Origin: Microvirga zambiensis WSM3693
Lineage (GTDB): Bacteria; Pseudomonadota; Alphaproteobacteria; Rhizobiales; Beijerinckiaceae
DNA length: 64,000 nt
Assembly: GCF_016735695.1 (NCBI RefSeq)
Contig: NZ_JAERQD010000006.1
Location: 1-64,000, forward strand
Direction of reading: 5' to 3'
Shown: piece by piece, positions 24,877-33,638 of the stretch
Position numbering within the stretch: position 1 is the stretch's first letter
Layout: each line of letters opens with the position of its first letter
Position numbers and translations under genes: made by a program
The notes under the pieces: model-generated
The model's database searches: none
Told to the model about the DNA's origin: nothing
Seen by the model: only the letters and a program-made list of their open reading frames with translations

Positions 24877-26241
24877 ATGCCGAAATTTTTCAAATTCCCA
24901 TCCGACAGCCGTTCCACCAAAATCCATGAGCGCATCGCGGCGATGGCGAAACGAATTGGCACATGGGCCGGGGCTGCACTCCTGGCCTCGATGAGCCATG
25001 GCGCGGCGCTCGCGGATGCGCCCGCCTACGAACTCGGGCCACAGGACAAGATCCGCGTCAGCGTCATCGAGTGGTTCACGGGAGCGGGCGAATTGCGCTC
25101 GCCCATCAACGGCGAATATACGGTCAGCCCCAACGGCCTCATCTCGCTTCCGCTCGTCGGCGACGTGAAGGCGCTCGGGCTCGAGGCGGCGGCACTCGCC
25201 ACGCAGGTCTCCGAGAAACTGCAGGCGAAGCTGTCTCTCTCCGAGCGCCCGACCACGTCGATCGAGATCGTTCAGTTCCGTCCCTTCTTCGTGATGGGCG
25301 ATCTCGAACGGCCCGGTGAATATGCCTATCGTCCCGGCATCACCGCCCTGCAGGCCGTCAGCCTCGCCGGCGGTTTCTACCGTGCTTCCTCGCCGACGCC
25401 GGCACAGGCGCAGCGGGAGGCAGCGCAGGCCGCCGGCGAACGCCGTTCCTTAGGCGCTCGTATCACGGAACTGAGCGTCCGCCGCTTCCGTCTGGAGGCC
25501 GAACTCAAGAACGCCGAGGCCATCGAGTTCCCGCAGGACATGGTGACCCGCAAGGCGGATCCGGTCGTCGTGGCGGCGATGCGTCTTGAAGGCACGATCT
25601 TCGATGCCAGGCGCCGCGCCTTCACCACCTCCATCGCCGCACAGAAGAAGCTCATCGATCTCTACGGGCAGGAAATCCAGGCTCTGAAGGCTCAGGCGGA
25701 AAGCCTCGAACGCCACAGGGATTCCACCAAGCAGCAGGCCGACAATCTGCGCTCGCTCCAGGCCCGCGGCCTGGCGACCATGGGCCGCGAATTCGACATC
25801 GACCGCATGCTCGCCGATGTCGCCATCCGCAAGCAGGAGCTCGATGCGAAATCGCTGCGCCTGCAGCAGGAGCTCGTGAAAGCCGAAAACGCCACGCAGG
25901 AAGCCGACGCTCGTCGCAGGCAAGACATTGCGGGCGAGCTGCAGACTCTCCAGGCCACGCTCGACGACTTCGAGCAGAAGCTTCTGATGGCCGATCAGAC
26001 GCTGAACGAAGCCGAATTCATGCCTTCGCGCAGCCAGCGCCCCGGCTTCAAGCTGGTTCGCCAGGATGCCTCCGGTGCGGAGACGGAAATCGTCGCGACG
26101 AGCGCAACGCCTCTCCAGCCGGGCGACATCCTCATCGTCCGGTTCTCTCAATCGATCCGCACTTCGGTTGCCGGAAGCGAGACGGGTGCGCAGGCCTCCT
26201 CCAATGGCGCATCCCTGACGGAGGCTAACGCAGCCCGATGA
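24877..26241 (+). CDS. Polysaccharide export protein, ExoF/Wza-type (PES-SLBB domains)
   Basis: This 454-residue protein begins at an ATG at 24877 behind a GAGGAAA site and has a signal peptide ending near ALADA. A poly-export (PES) domain is at about 45-135 (YELGPQDKIRVSVIEWFTGAGE...YTVSPNGLISLPLVGDVKA). An SLBB-type domain comes next (FFVMGDLERPGEYAYRPGITALQAVSLAGGFYR). A long coiled-coil region follows at about 185-370 and then a final PES-like strand block. The layout resembles Sinorhizobium ExoF, an outer-membrane polysaccharide export (OPX) family protein. Canonical Pel export uses the PelB barrel and PelC instead, so this gene probably provides the outer-membrane exit or a periplasmic connection to it. 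Confidence 0.88.
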   Translation: MPKFFKFPSDSRSTKIHERIAAMAKRIGTWAGAALLASMSHGAALADAPAYELGPQDKIRVSVIEWFTGAGELRSPINGEYTVSPNGLISLPLVGDVKALGLEAAALATQVSEKLQAKLSLSERPTTSIEIVQFRPFFVMGDLERPGEYAYRPGITALQAVSLAGGFYRASSPTPAQAQREAAQAAGERRSLGARITELSVRRFRLEAELKNAEAIEFPQDMVTRKADPVVVAAMRLEGTIFDARRRAFTTSIAAQKKLIDLYGQEIQALKAQAESLERHRDSTKQQADNLRSLQARGLATMGREFDIDRMLADVAIRKQELDAKSLRLQQELVKAENATQEADARRRQDIAGELQTLQATLDDFEQKLLMADQTLNEAEFMPSRSQRPGFKLVRQDASGAETEIVATSATPLQPGDILIVRFSQSIRTSVAGSETGAQASSNGASLTEANAAR

Positions 26242-27677
26242 CGCAGTCTGGTGTACCGCATACCGACGAGCCCAGAGCGCATCGCGTCGTCCTGGGCCTG
26301 CGCGTCTCCGCGCTCGTCGAAACTGTTCTGTTTCTCGCTGTCGCCCTGCTCGTGGATGCGCTGCTCGGGTCCGGAGACCGCTTTTCCGAAATCTCCCCTC
26401 ACCCCTTCTGGATCATCGTTCTTCTCGTCTCGACCTATTACGGAACCAACGAGGGCCTCGCCACGGCGGCGCTCTGCGCCATTGCGGCCCTTGCAGGCCA
26501 CATTCCCGAACAGGGCTTCAACGAAGAAAGCACGACCTGGCTCCTGCGAGTGACGGCAGATCCCGTCCTCTGGATCATGGCGGCGCTGCTTCTCGGCGAG
26601 ATCAGGTCGGGCCACCGGCACCGGTTCGAGGCCTTGAAAGGAAAGCTGGAGAATGCCCGGCAGCAGGTGTCGGCCATCACGCATGCCTACGAGATGCTGT
26701 CCGAGGCCAAGAGCACGCTCGAAGTGCGGGTCGCAGCGCAGGTCCAGACCGTGCCTTCCGTCTACCGCGCCTCGCGCGCCATCGATCGGCAGACGACCGA
26801 GGACGTGCTTGCCGGCATTCCCGATCTCGTCCGCACGGTGATGGCGCCCGGCAAGTTCTCGCTGTTCCTCCTGAACGGCCCGTCTCTGTCCGTCTCGACG
26901 AGCGAGGGATGGCAGGCGAGCGATGGGCTGCTGAAAAAATTCGACTCATCGTCGGTGCTGTTCCAGGCCATCGTTGCCCGGCAGCAGACCCTGCTCGCCT
27001 CCGACCCATCTCACGAGAGAATCCTCGCGAACCAGGGAATTCTCGCGGCACCCCTCGTGCATGCCGGGACGGGGGCGATCTTCGGCATGCTGAAGATCGA
27101 GCGGGTCGGCCTGACCGGCCTGAACCCGGCGAGCGTGCAGAACTTCAGGATCCTGTGCGAATGGATCGGCGCCGCCTATGCGAGCGCCGAAAGGATCGAG
27201 ACGCTGAAGGGCATGCGCGATTCCGATCCGATGCAGCAGCTCCTGCCGGGATCCTTCTATGACGGCCAGCGGGCCGCCCTGACCGATCTCGCGCGCGAAG
27301 CCGGGTTCGACGCCTGCGCATTCTATGCCAGTTTCGAGCCGGAAGCCGGGCATGCCGTTCCGGACGAGGCTCTGGTGGCGCAATCTGTGCTGCGGGCAGC
27401 GCGCGAAATCCTCTCGCCCAACAACCTCCGCTTCAACTTCGGCAAGGCGGGCTGGACCTATGTGGTTCTCCTGCCGGGACACGAGCCGCAGATGGCCGAC
27501 GCCGTGGCGAAGCGCTTCATCCGCAGCGTCTGCTCAATCCTGGCGGAAGACGGCTATTCGGTGCGTTCCCGTTACCTTGTCGAAATCCTCCATCGTTACC
27601 GGCGCGCAGACGATCAGCGCTCGGAGATTATTCTCGATGTCCAGCAGCAGCCTGTCGATGCTCAGCAGAAAGCTTGA
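26238..27677 (+). CDS. pelD: PelD-like c-di-GMP receptor (TM-GAF-degenerate GGDEF)
   Basis: This 479-residue protein has three to four N-terminal transmembrane segments (about 25-120). A coiled-coil linker comes next (KLENARQQVSAITHAYEMLSEAKSTLEVRV), then a GAF domain (about 175-315) and a C-terminal degenerate GGDEF-like domain. Just at the start of the last domain is RDSD (R327-D330), an RxxD motif matching the c-di-GMP-binding site of Pseudomonas PelD. The GGDEF catalytic residues are absent, as in PelD. The distal arginine of the binding site could not be assigned with confidence. The gene overlaps the export gene by four bases (ATGA) and is followed by pelE, pelF and pelG in the canonical order. 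It should activate polymer synthesis when c-di-GMP is high. Confidence 0.88.
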   Translation: MTQSGVPHTDEPRAHRVVLGLRVSALVETVLFLAVALLVDALLGSGDRFSEISPHPFWIIVLLVSTYYGTNEGLATAALCAIAALAGHIPEQGFNEESTTWLLRVTADPVLWIMAALLLGEIRSGHRHRFEALKGKLENARQQVSAITHAYEMLSEAKSTLEVRVAAQVQTVPSVYRASRAIDRQTTEDVLAGIPDLVRTVMAPGKFSLFLLNGPSLSVSTSEGWQASDGLLKKFDSSSVLFQAIVARQQTLLASDPSHERILANQGILAAPLVHAGTGAIFGMLKIERVGLTGLNPASVQNFRILCEWIGAAYASAERIETLKGMRDSDPMQQLLPGSFYDGQRAALTDLAREAGFDACAFYASFEPEAGHAVPDEALVAQSVLRAAREILSPNNLRFNFGKAGWTYVVLLPGHEPQMADAVAKRFIRSVCSILAEDGYSVRSRYLVEILHRYRRADDQRSEIILDVQQQPVDAQQKA

Positions 27678-28707
27678 AGATCTCCGGTCGCAGCCTGCCG
27701 TGCTGATCGGAGGCTCCATGGCGGCCGAGATCCTTCTCGTGCTTCACGGATTGTCGTCGGGCGCCAGCATGACGGAGGCCGTGCTGTTCCATGGCATCAT
27801 CTCGGTCTTCGTCGTTGCGGGCAGCCTCCCGTGGCTGCGCCGCAGGGAAGCCGAGCCAGGCTTGGCGCTCTATGTCGCGTCCCTGGTCGCGCTCGGGCCG
27901 ATCGGAGTCCTTGGTTGCGCCCTGATGGCGATGGTTCGCTGGATTTCGAGCCGTTCCTCGATCTCCTTCGAGGAATGGTATGAGCGCCTCTTCCCACAGG
28001 CCCTCGCCGACCGCGCGCAGGCGCTCTACGAACTGATCGAGTGGCGCGGAGCAAAGCCGAGCCGGGAAAGCACCGTCTCTCCGTTCTGCGACGTGCTCGA
28101 CCAGGGTTCGGTGGCGCAGAAGCAATCCGTCGTCACGCTGATCGCAGACCATTTCAAACCGGAATTCTCGCCCGCCCTTCAGCGGGCCCTGAACGACCCC
28201 GAGCCCGCGATCCGCGTACAGGCTGCAACGGCGGCAGCGCGCATCGAGAACCACTTCCTGCAGCAATCCGTCGTCCTGCAGGAGGAGCGTGAGAAGGATC
28301 CCGGCAATCCATCGATCATGCGCAGGATCGCCCTTCACCACGAATCCTATGCCCGAACCGGTCTGCTCGATACGGAGCGTGCGGCGATCGAGCGGACAAT
28401 CGCGCTCGAGATCAACATGAAGCTCCTCAAGGCTTCGCCCCACGACCCGGAACTCGTCGCCACCGTCGCGAGGCTTCTGCTCGAGCTCGACCGGCCCGAG
28501 CTGGCGATGCGCCTTCTGATGCCCTGGCTGAGATCGCAATCGATTCCGCACGCGCTCGTGGCCCCCATGGCGGAGGCGCTCTACAGCCTGAAACGGCTTC
28601 GCCTGCTGCGCCGGCTCAGCGCCCGCCTCCTCGCCAGCCTCACGGCGAGCGCCGAAGACGAGCCGATCCGCGCCTCCCTCGGCCTATGGACGCCCGCCCA
28701 TGGTTGA
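27637..28707 (+). CDS. pelE: PelE-like inner-membrane protein with helical repeats
   Basis: This protein of about 356 residues has two to three hydrophobic segments near the N-terminus (AVLIGGSMAAEILLVLHGL; AVLFHGIISVFVVAGSLPWL; LALYVASLVALGPIGVLGCALMAM). A soluble part of HEAT/TPR-like helices follows (VAQKQSVVTLIADHFKPEFSPALQRALNDPEPAIRVQAATAAARI). PelE is a component of the inner-membrane Pel synthase complex that contacts PelD, PelF and PelG. The ATG at 27637 overlaps pelD by 41 bases and has GGAG upstream; an ATG at 27658 is an alternative. The identification rests mostly on order between pelD and pelF plus topology, as PelE sequences vary widely. Confidence 0.78.
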   Translation: MSSSSLSMLSRKLEDLRSQPAVLIGGSMAAEILLVLHGLSSGASMTEAVLFHGIISVFVVAGSLPWLRRREAEPGLALYVASLVALGPIGVLGCALMAMVRWISSRSSISFEEWYERLFPQALADRAQALYELIEWRGAKPSRESTVSPFCDVLDQGSVAQKQSVVTLIADHFKPEFSPALQRALNDPEPAIRVQAATAAARIENHFLQQSVVLQEEREKDPGNPSIMRRIALHHESYARTGLLDTERAAIERTIALEINMKLLKASPHDPELVATVARLLLELDRPELAMRLLMPWLRSQSIPHALVAPMAEALYSLKRLRLLRRLSARLLASLTASAEDEPIRASLGLWTPAHG

Positions 28708-30229
28708 GAATCGCAATACCACCGAAACCGAAGCCGATGTGTGCCTCATCGTCGAAGGGGCCTATCCCTTCGTCGCAGGCGGCGTGTCGAGCTGGATGCA
28801 CGATCTGATCCAGGCGCAGAGCCATCTGACCTTCCACCTGCTCGTGCTCTCGGCGGACGACAGCCCCAAGACGAGCCGCTTCACGCTGCCCTCGAACGTG
28901 ACCGGCATGACCGAGATCGCTCTGCAGCAGGCGAGCGACCGAGTGCCCATCGTCTCCGGTCGCCAGGACATCGCCAAGGACATCGAGGAGCCTATGACGC
29001 GCCTTTTCGAGCGCGGCGGGCTTACCGATTTCCGGCAGCTTCTCGACGTGCTGGAGAAGCACGGCCCCAACGTCTCGCGCTCCTCGCTTCTCAACACCGA
29101 GGCGGTGTTCGCCATGGTCGAGCGCATGTACGAACACTCGACGCCGGGAAGCTCGTTCATCAACTATTTCTGGAGCTGGCGCGCGCTCGCAGGCGGCCTC
29201 TTCTCCGTGCTGCTGGCTAAGCTGCCTCGCGCCAGGATCTATCATGCGATCTCGACCGGCTATGCCGGGATCGCCATGGCGCGCGCGGTTCTCACCACCG
29301 GTCGCCCCGGCCTTCTGACCGAGCACGGCATCTACACCAACGAGCGCCGCGTCGAGATCGCGATGGCGGACTGGCTCTCGGACCAGATGCCCTCCTCCCT
29401 CGACATCGAAGGACGGCGGCGGGACCTGCGCGACGTGTGGATCGATGCCTTCACCGGCTATGCCCGGACCTGCTACGAGGCCTGCAGCCGCATCACCACG
29501 CTCTATACCGGCAACCAGGTCCTGCAGTCCCGCGATGGCGCTCCTGCGGAGAAGCTCCAGATCATCCCGAACGGCGTGAACTACGACGGATTCTCGAAAG
29601 TTCCCCGCGATCCATCTCCTCGCCGGCCCACCGTAGCCCTCATCGGGCGCGTCGTACCGATCAAGGATGTAAAGACCTTCATCCGCGCGGCCGCGCTCCT
29701 GCGCGACATGGTGCCGGACGTGCGCGTGCTGCTGCTCGGCCCGACGGACGAAGACCCCGAGTATTTTCACGAATGCCGGCAGATGGTCGCCCATCTCGGC
29801 CTCGAGAATACCTTCGAATTCTCCGGGCGCGTGAGGCTCCAGGATTATCTCGGCAATGTCGATGTCATCGCGCTGACGAGCATCAGCGAGGCGCAGCCGC
29901 TGGTTCTGCTCGAAGCGGGTGCGGCGAGCGTGCCGAGCGTGGCGATGGATGTCGGCTCGTGCCGGGAAATTCTTCACGGTCGTACCGACGAAGCGCCGGC
30001 CCTCGGCCCGGGCGGATTCGTGACGCCGCTCTCGAATCCGCTGGCGACCGCGAAAGGCCTCGCCGACCTGCTGCTCGACGAAAATCTCAGAAAGCAATAT
30101 GGCGAGTCGATCCGGGCCCGGACGGAAAAGTACTACAACAAACGCGTCGTCGACGGGCTCTATCGGGATCTCTATCACGACCATCTGGAGATGCCCGAAC
30201 GGGCATCGCTCGCTGTCGAGGGTGTGTGA
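28700..30229 (+). CDS. pelF: PelF glycosyltransferase (GT4)
   Basis: This 509-residue cytosolic GT-B enzyme is close to the length of Pseudomonas PelF. The N-terminus DVCLIVEGAYPFVAGGVSSWMHDLIQ is the characteristic PelF start. The nucleotide-sugar domain contains IIPNGVNYDGFSK, VALIGRVVPIKDVKTFIRAAALL and the retaining-GT4 E-x7-E motif within SISEAQPLVLLEAGA. PelF polymerises the Pel backbone, in Pseudomonas from a UDP-activated N-acetylhexosamine, together with PelG in the membrane. It overlaps pelE by eight bases and shares one base with the pelG start (TGATG). Confidence 0.95.
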   Translation: MVENRNTTETEADVCLIVEGAYPFVAGGVSSWMHDLIQAQSHLTFHLLVLSADDSPKTSRFTLPSNVTGMTEIALQQASDRVPIVSGRQDIAKDIEEPMTRLFERGGLTDFRQLLDVLEKHGPNVSRSSLLNTEAVFAMVERMYEHSTPGSSFINYFWSWRALAGGLFSVLLAKLPRARIYHAISTGYAGIAMARAVLTTGRPGLLTEHGIYTNERRVEIAMADWLSDQMPSSLDIEGRRRDLRDVWIDAFTGYARTCYEACSRITTLYTGNQVLQSRDGAPAEKLQIIPNGVNYDGFSKVPRDPSPRRPTVALIGRVVPIKDVKTFIRAAALLRDMVPDVRVLLLGPTDEDPEYFHECRQMVAHLGLENTFEFSGRVRLQDYLGNVDVIALTSISEAQPLVLLEAGAASVPSVAMDVGSCREILHGRTDEAPALGPGGFVTPLSNPLATAKGLADLLLDENLRKQYGESIRARTEKYYNKRVVDGLYRDLYHDHLEMPERASLAVEGV

Positions 30230-31608
30230 TGGCCGGAATTGGTTTTGCGCTCAGGACCCTGGTCGAACGGGACGACCTGAGCGCCCGGCTGCAGGGTTAT
30301 GGCCATGCGGCCATCGTCGCCGCCGGGCCGTGGCTGTTCACGGTCGTGGCGCTCGCGGCATTCGAGGCTGCCACCAAGGGCATTCTGGACCGGGAGGCTC
30401 TGTCGCGCGTCACCGCGATCCTGATCTACAACTTCTCCTTCTCGCTGGTCTTCTCCGGGCCGATCGTCATGGTGCTGACGCGCCATCTCGCCGATCTTTT
30501 GTATGCCCGGCAGGCCGAGGAGGTTCCCGGCGTTCTGATCGGCGCGCTCGTGCTGCTCTGGGGAATTCAGGCACCCTTCGGAATCGCCTTCGTCACGCTC
30601 GTGCTCGACCTCTCGGCAGCCGAGAGCCTTCTCGCGCTCCTCGGCTTTCTCGTGACGGGCGGGATATGGCTCGCCTGCGTGTTCCTCTCGGCCTTGAAGA
30701 ACTACCGCTCGATCAGCCTCGCCTTCGCGCTCGGCATGCTGGTCGCCTTCGCGGCGGGAACCTATCTGTCGCCGCTCTACGGCGAGGCGGGAGCACTCGC
30801 CGGCCTCACCCTCGGCCTTGCCGTCATCTTCTATTGTCTTCTCGGCTGCATTCTCGCCGAATATCCCTATGGCATCAGAAATCCGTTCGGGCTGCTGCCC
30901 TCCTTTCGGAAATACTGGGATCTCGCCTGCGTCGGGCTGTTCTACAACGCGGCCATCTGGGTCGATAAATGGATCATGTGGCTCTCGCCCGACGGCCAGT
31001 CCGTGGCGCCGGGGCTGATCACCAATCCGTCCTACGACAGCTCGATGTTCCTGGCCTATCTGACCATCGTGCCGGCGCTGATCCTCTTCCTCGTCTCCAT
31101 CGAGACGCGCTTCTTCGAGCAATACGTCGCCTTCTACAGGGACATCCAGAATCACGCGACGCTGCAGAAGATCCGGCAGAACCACAAGCTCATCATGAGC
31201 GTGCTGGGCGAAGGGGTCAGAAACATCGCCATCGTCCAGGGCATCATCTGCTACATGGCGATCCTGGTCGCGCCGGGCCTGATCGGCCTGGCGAAGGGCG
31301 GGATCGAGCTCGTCTCGATGTTCCGGTTCGGCGTTCTCGGCGCCTTCTTCCACACGCTTCTGCTCTTCGCGATGATCGTGATCGCCTATTTCGACCTGCG
31401 CCGCATCCTGCTTTGCGTCACATGCCTGTTCTTCGCCTCCAACGCCATCCTGACGCTGGCCTTCATTCCCTTCGGGGCGCCGTGGACCGGCTATGGCTAC
31501 TTTCTCGCAAGCCTGCTCTCCTTCGCGGTGGCGTGCTTGGCGGGGATCTGGTGCATCACCCGCCTGCCCTACATGACCTTCATCGCCAACAACCGCGGGC
31601 TTCATTAG
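30229..31608 (+). CDS. pelG: PelG exopolysaccharide flippase-like membrane protein
   Basis: This 459-residue polytopic protein has about twelve transmembrane helices of the MATE/Wzx (MOP exporter) type, matching Pseudomonas PelG in length. It starts MAGIGFALRTLVERDDLSARLQGYGHAAIVAAGPWLFTVVAL, a typical PelG N-terminus. It should move the growing polymer made by PelF across the inner membrane. It is the last gene of the cluster and is followed by two hairpins (31617-31642 and 31669-31700). Confidence 0.94.
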   Translation: MAGIGFALRTLVERDDLSARLQGYGHAAIVAAGPWLFTVVALAAFEAATKGILDREALSRVTAILIYNFSFSLVFSGPIVMVLTRHLADLLYARQAEEVPGVLIGALVLLWGIQAPFGIAFVTLVLDLSAAESLLALLGFLVTGGIWLACVFLSALKNYRSISLAFALGMLVAFAAGTYLSPLYGEAGALAGLTLGLAVIFYCLLGCILAEYPYGIRNPFGLLPSFRKYWDLACVGLFYNAAIWVDKWIMWLSPDGQSVAPGLITNPSYDSSMFLAYLTIVPALILFLVSIETRFFEQYVAFYRDIQNHATLQKIRQNHKLIMSVLGEGVRNIAIVQGIICYMAILVAPGLIGLAKGGIELVSMFRFGVLGAFFHTLLLFAMIVIAYFDLRRILLCVTCLFFASNAILTLAFIPFGAPWTGYGYFLASLLSFAVACLAGIWCITRLPYMTFIANNRGLH

Positions 31609-31616
31609 GGCGCTTT

Positions 31617-31700
31617 CCGGCGAAGTGGATCCGGTTCGCCGGTAAAAAGCGCGGTACAACTAAAGGAAAGAGCCGATTCCATATCAATGGAAACGGCTCT
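31617..31700. repeat. Pair of hairpins after pelG (Rhizobiales-type intergenic palindromes)
   Basis: Hairpin one has the arms CCGGCGAA (31617-31624) and TTCGCCGG (31635-31642). Hairpin two has AGAGCCG-a-TTCCAT (31669-31682) pairing with ATGGAA-a-CGGCTCT (31687-31700). Similar sequences recur between genes of rhizobial genomes, from memory. They may end the pel transcript. Confidence 0.6.
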
Positions 31701-31860
31701 AGGCCGTCCCCGCACCGCAGCCTCCGCGAGCCCGCGCGGCCGGCGCGGGTGATCCCTGTCGCCCGTGCATAAGAGAGGGCTTGACCGGAACGGCCGCTGC
31801 GGTCTCTCTTGGGGCCCACGACCAACGCGGCAGCGGCCGCCCCATGCCCGAGGATCTGGA

Positions 31861-32751
31861 TTGGACTGGGACAAGATCAGGCTGTTCTACGAAGTCGTGA
31901 GCGCCGGGAACTTCACCCGCGCCGGCGAGAAGCTCGGCGTCAACCAGTCATCGATCAGCCGACAGATCAGCGCCCTCGAACACGAACTGAAGATCCCGCT
32001 GTTTCACAGGCACCCGCGCGGGCTCGTTCTCACTGAGCACGGAGACGTGCTGTTCCGGGCTGCGCAGGACATCCGCCTGCGTCTCGAGGAAACCCGCCAT
32101 CGCCTCACGGAGACGAGCGAGCGGCCCGCCGGAGAGCTCAGGGTCACGGCCACCGTCGGCATCGGCGGCATCTGGCTGGCGCGGCGCATCACGGAATTTC
32201 TCGACCTCTATCCGGAGGTCCGGATCCAGCTGATTCTGACGAACGACGAGCTCGATCTCTCCATGCGCGAGGCGGACATCGCCATCCGCCTGCGCCGCCC
32301 GGCCCAGCCGGACCTGATCCAGCGCCGGCTCTTCACCATCCAGTATCACGCCTATGCGGCACACGCTTACATCGAGCGCTTCGGGGAACCGGAGCGCATC
32401 GAGGATCTCGACCGCCATTCCATCGTCTGCCTCGGCGGCGATCAGCCGGCCTTCATCCTCGACCTGCACCGCCTGACGAGCATCGGACGCCCGGCCCGCG
32501 ATCCGCGCCCGAGCCGCTTCGTGGTCAATGACAGCCTCGCGCTCCGGCATGCCATCGAGAACGGCGCCGGGATCGGCATGGCGCCGGATTACGCGATGAG
32601 CAACAATCCCAAGGTCAAGCAGGTTCTCAGGGACGAGCAGATGCCGGTGCTCGACAGTTATCTCGTCTATCCGGAAGAGATGCGATCCGTCGCGCGCGTC
32701 CAGGTCTTCCGCGACTTTCTCGTCTCGAAGGCCCAGCGCTGGGATTTTTGA
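31861..32751 (+). CDS. LysR-family regulator, LsrB/VtlR-like
   Basis: This 296-residue regulator has the N-terminal helix-turn-helix DWDKIRLFYEVVSAGNFTRAGEKLGVNQSSISRQISALEHELKIPLFHRHPRGLVLTEHG. It then has a LysR substrate-binding domain of about 200 residues. The N-terminus is close to rhizobial LsrB/VtlR, which control envelope, redox and small-RNA genes. A TTG at 31861 is proposed as start: a GAGGA site lies six bases upstream and the resulting length is typical. An ATG at 31765 would add a 32-residue arginine-rich tail that looks unnatural. The abcR small RNAs often found near such genes were not seen. Its position after pelG may make it a regulator of the polysaccharide cluster, which is inference. 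Confidence 0.85.
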   Translation: MDWDKIRLFYEVVSAGNFTRAGEKLGVNQSSISRQISALEHELKIPLFHRHPRGLVLTEHGDVLFRAAQDIRLRLEETRHRLTETSERPAGELRVTATVGIGGIWLARRITEFLDLYPEVRIQLILTNDELDLSMREADIAIRLRRPAQPDLIQRRLFTIQYHAYAAHAYIERFGEPERIEDLDRHSIVCLGGDQPAFILDLHRLTSIGRPARDPRPSRFVVNDSLALRHAIENGAGIGMAPDYAMSNNPKVKQVLRDEQMPVLDSYLVYPEEMRSVARVQVFRDFLVSKAQRWDF

Positions 32752-32873
32752 GAGCGCGGAACGCCGGGCCTGCAGGCGCCACGGTTGGGGGGAACCGAGA
32801 TCGCCCTATCTCATTTTCTCCACGTTTCTTAGGCTACTTACCGTTTTCCTTCGAACCCCTGGGGACCACCCCG

Positions 32874-33074
32874 ATGTCACGATCCTTTGTTGCCGTTTTC
32901 GCGATTGCCCTCGGACTTCCTTTCCTGATCCTTCTGGCCCTCGTTTCCTCGGCCTCGGGCGTCAGCCCAAGCGTGTTCACGCATGCGCTCGGCCTCGTGA
33001 TCGCGTCGGTTTTCGTGATGCTGGTCGTCTACGAGATCAAGCGGATCGTCGATCTGCCGCCCGACCTGCATTGA
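32874..33074 (+). CDS. Small membrane protein, function unknown
   Basis: This 66-residue protein has two hydrophobic segments (VAVFAIALGLPFLILLALVSSA and ALGLVIASVFVMLVVYEI) and ends with a short charged tail. It was not recognised. The ATG at 32874 is the natural start because the upstream extension runs through non-coding sequence. It is a lone gene behind the LysR regulator. Confidence 0.55.
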   Translation: MSRSFVAVFAIALGLPFLILLALVSSASGVSPSVFTHALGLVIASVFVMLVVYEIKRIVDLPPDLH

Positions 33075-33099
33075 TAGCATTCTTGAGGTCACGCCCGGC

Positions 33100-33145
33100 G
33101 CATCGCATGGATCCCGAAAGCGGAGCCCGCTTTCGGGTCCGATGC
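33100..33145. repeat. Dispersed hairpin repeat, copy 1
   Basis: The outer arms GCATCG (33100-33105) and CGATGC (33140-33145) enclose an inner stem of GGATCCCGAAAGCGG with CCGCTTTCGGGTCC. A related element lies at 52861-52906 with the same outer arms and a diverged inner stem. It sits just after the small membrane protein gene. Confidence 0.7.
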
Positions 33146-33189
33146 TCGAGGGCGCGATCCTCAAGTTTTTCAGGTTGGCCGCGATCCGT

Positions 33190-33405
33190 TCAGGCAGCGG
33201 CTCTCGATCGGCCAGGTCTTTCCTCCGCAACCGCCCCCTCCAGAGCGACTAGCAGAACCCCGATGTCTTCGTGAAGAAGATCGATGGCATTCCTGGCGTA
33301 TTCTCTGTATTCGTTCTTGATGTATTCCGCCTCGAAATCCCATAAGCCATCGTCATACTCGGCATCGTAAAATGCACGAGCAACCAATTCTATCTGATAG
33401 TTCAT
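33190..33405 (-). CDS. Small acidic hypothetical protein
   Basis: This 71-residue protein is rich in acidic and aromatic residues (MNYQIELVARAFYDAEYDDGLWDFEAEYIKNEYREYARNAIDLL). It has no recognised domain. The amphipathic composition looks protein-like rather than a shadow frame, and no other gene occupies the interval. Support is moderate. Confidence 0.45.
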   Translation of the reverse strand: MNYQIELVARAFYDAEYDDGLWDFEAEYIKNEYREYARNAIDLLHEDIGVLLVALEGAVAEERPGRSRAAA

Positions 33406-33638
33406 GTATGCCCCGCCGCACCATTATGGTGATTTCTTCTCGATTTGAGCCTGCGGCGCGATTACGCGATACGGAACAGTTTTTGGGTCGCCGTCAGGAC
33501 GCTAACAGGAGTAACGTCCGTCTTGAGTGATCCGCAACTCGCCACTTGAGCTACCCCAATAGTAGTAGCGCGCCATCCCTGAAGAGGGATGACGCCGGCA
33601 AAGCGCAGGGTCGGCGACGGATGGACCAGAAAGTTTTC

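Noticed and set aside
28640..31659. Two long minus-strand frames opposite pelF and pelG
   Set aside because: Plus-strand PelF and PelG motifs are unmistakable; the antisense products are charged low-complexity sequences.
31609..31860. AbcR-type small RNA beside the LsrB-like gene
   Set aside because: Only hairpin repeats were seen; no CCTCCC-type motif followed by a T-rich terminator was found in this gap or in 32752-32873.
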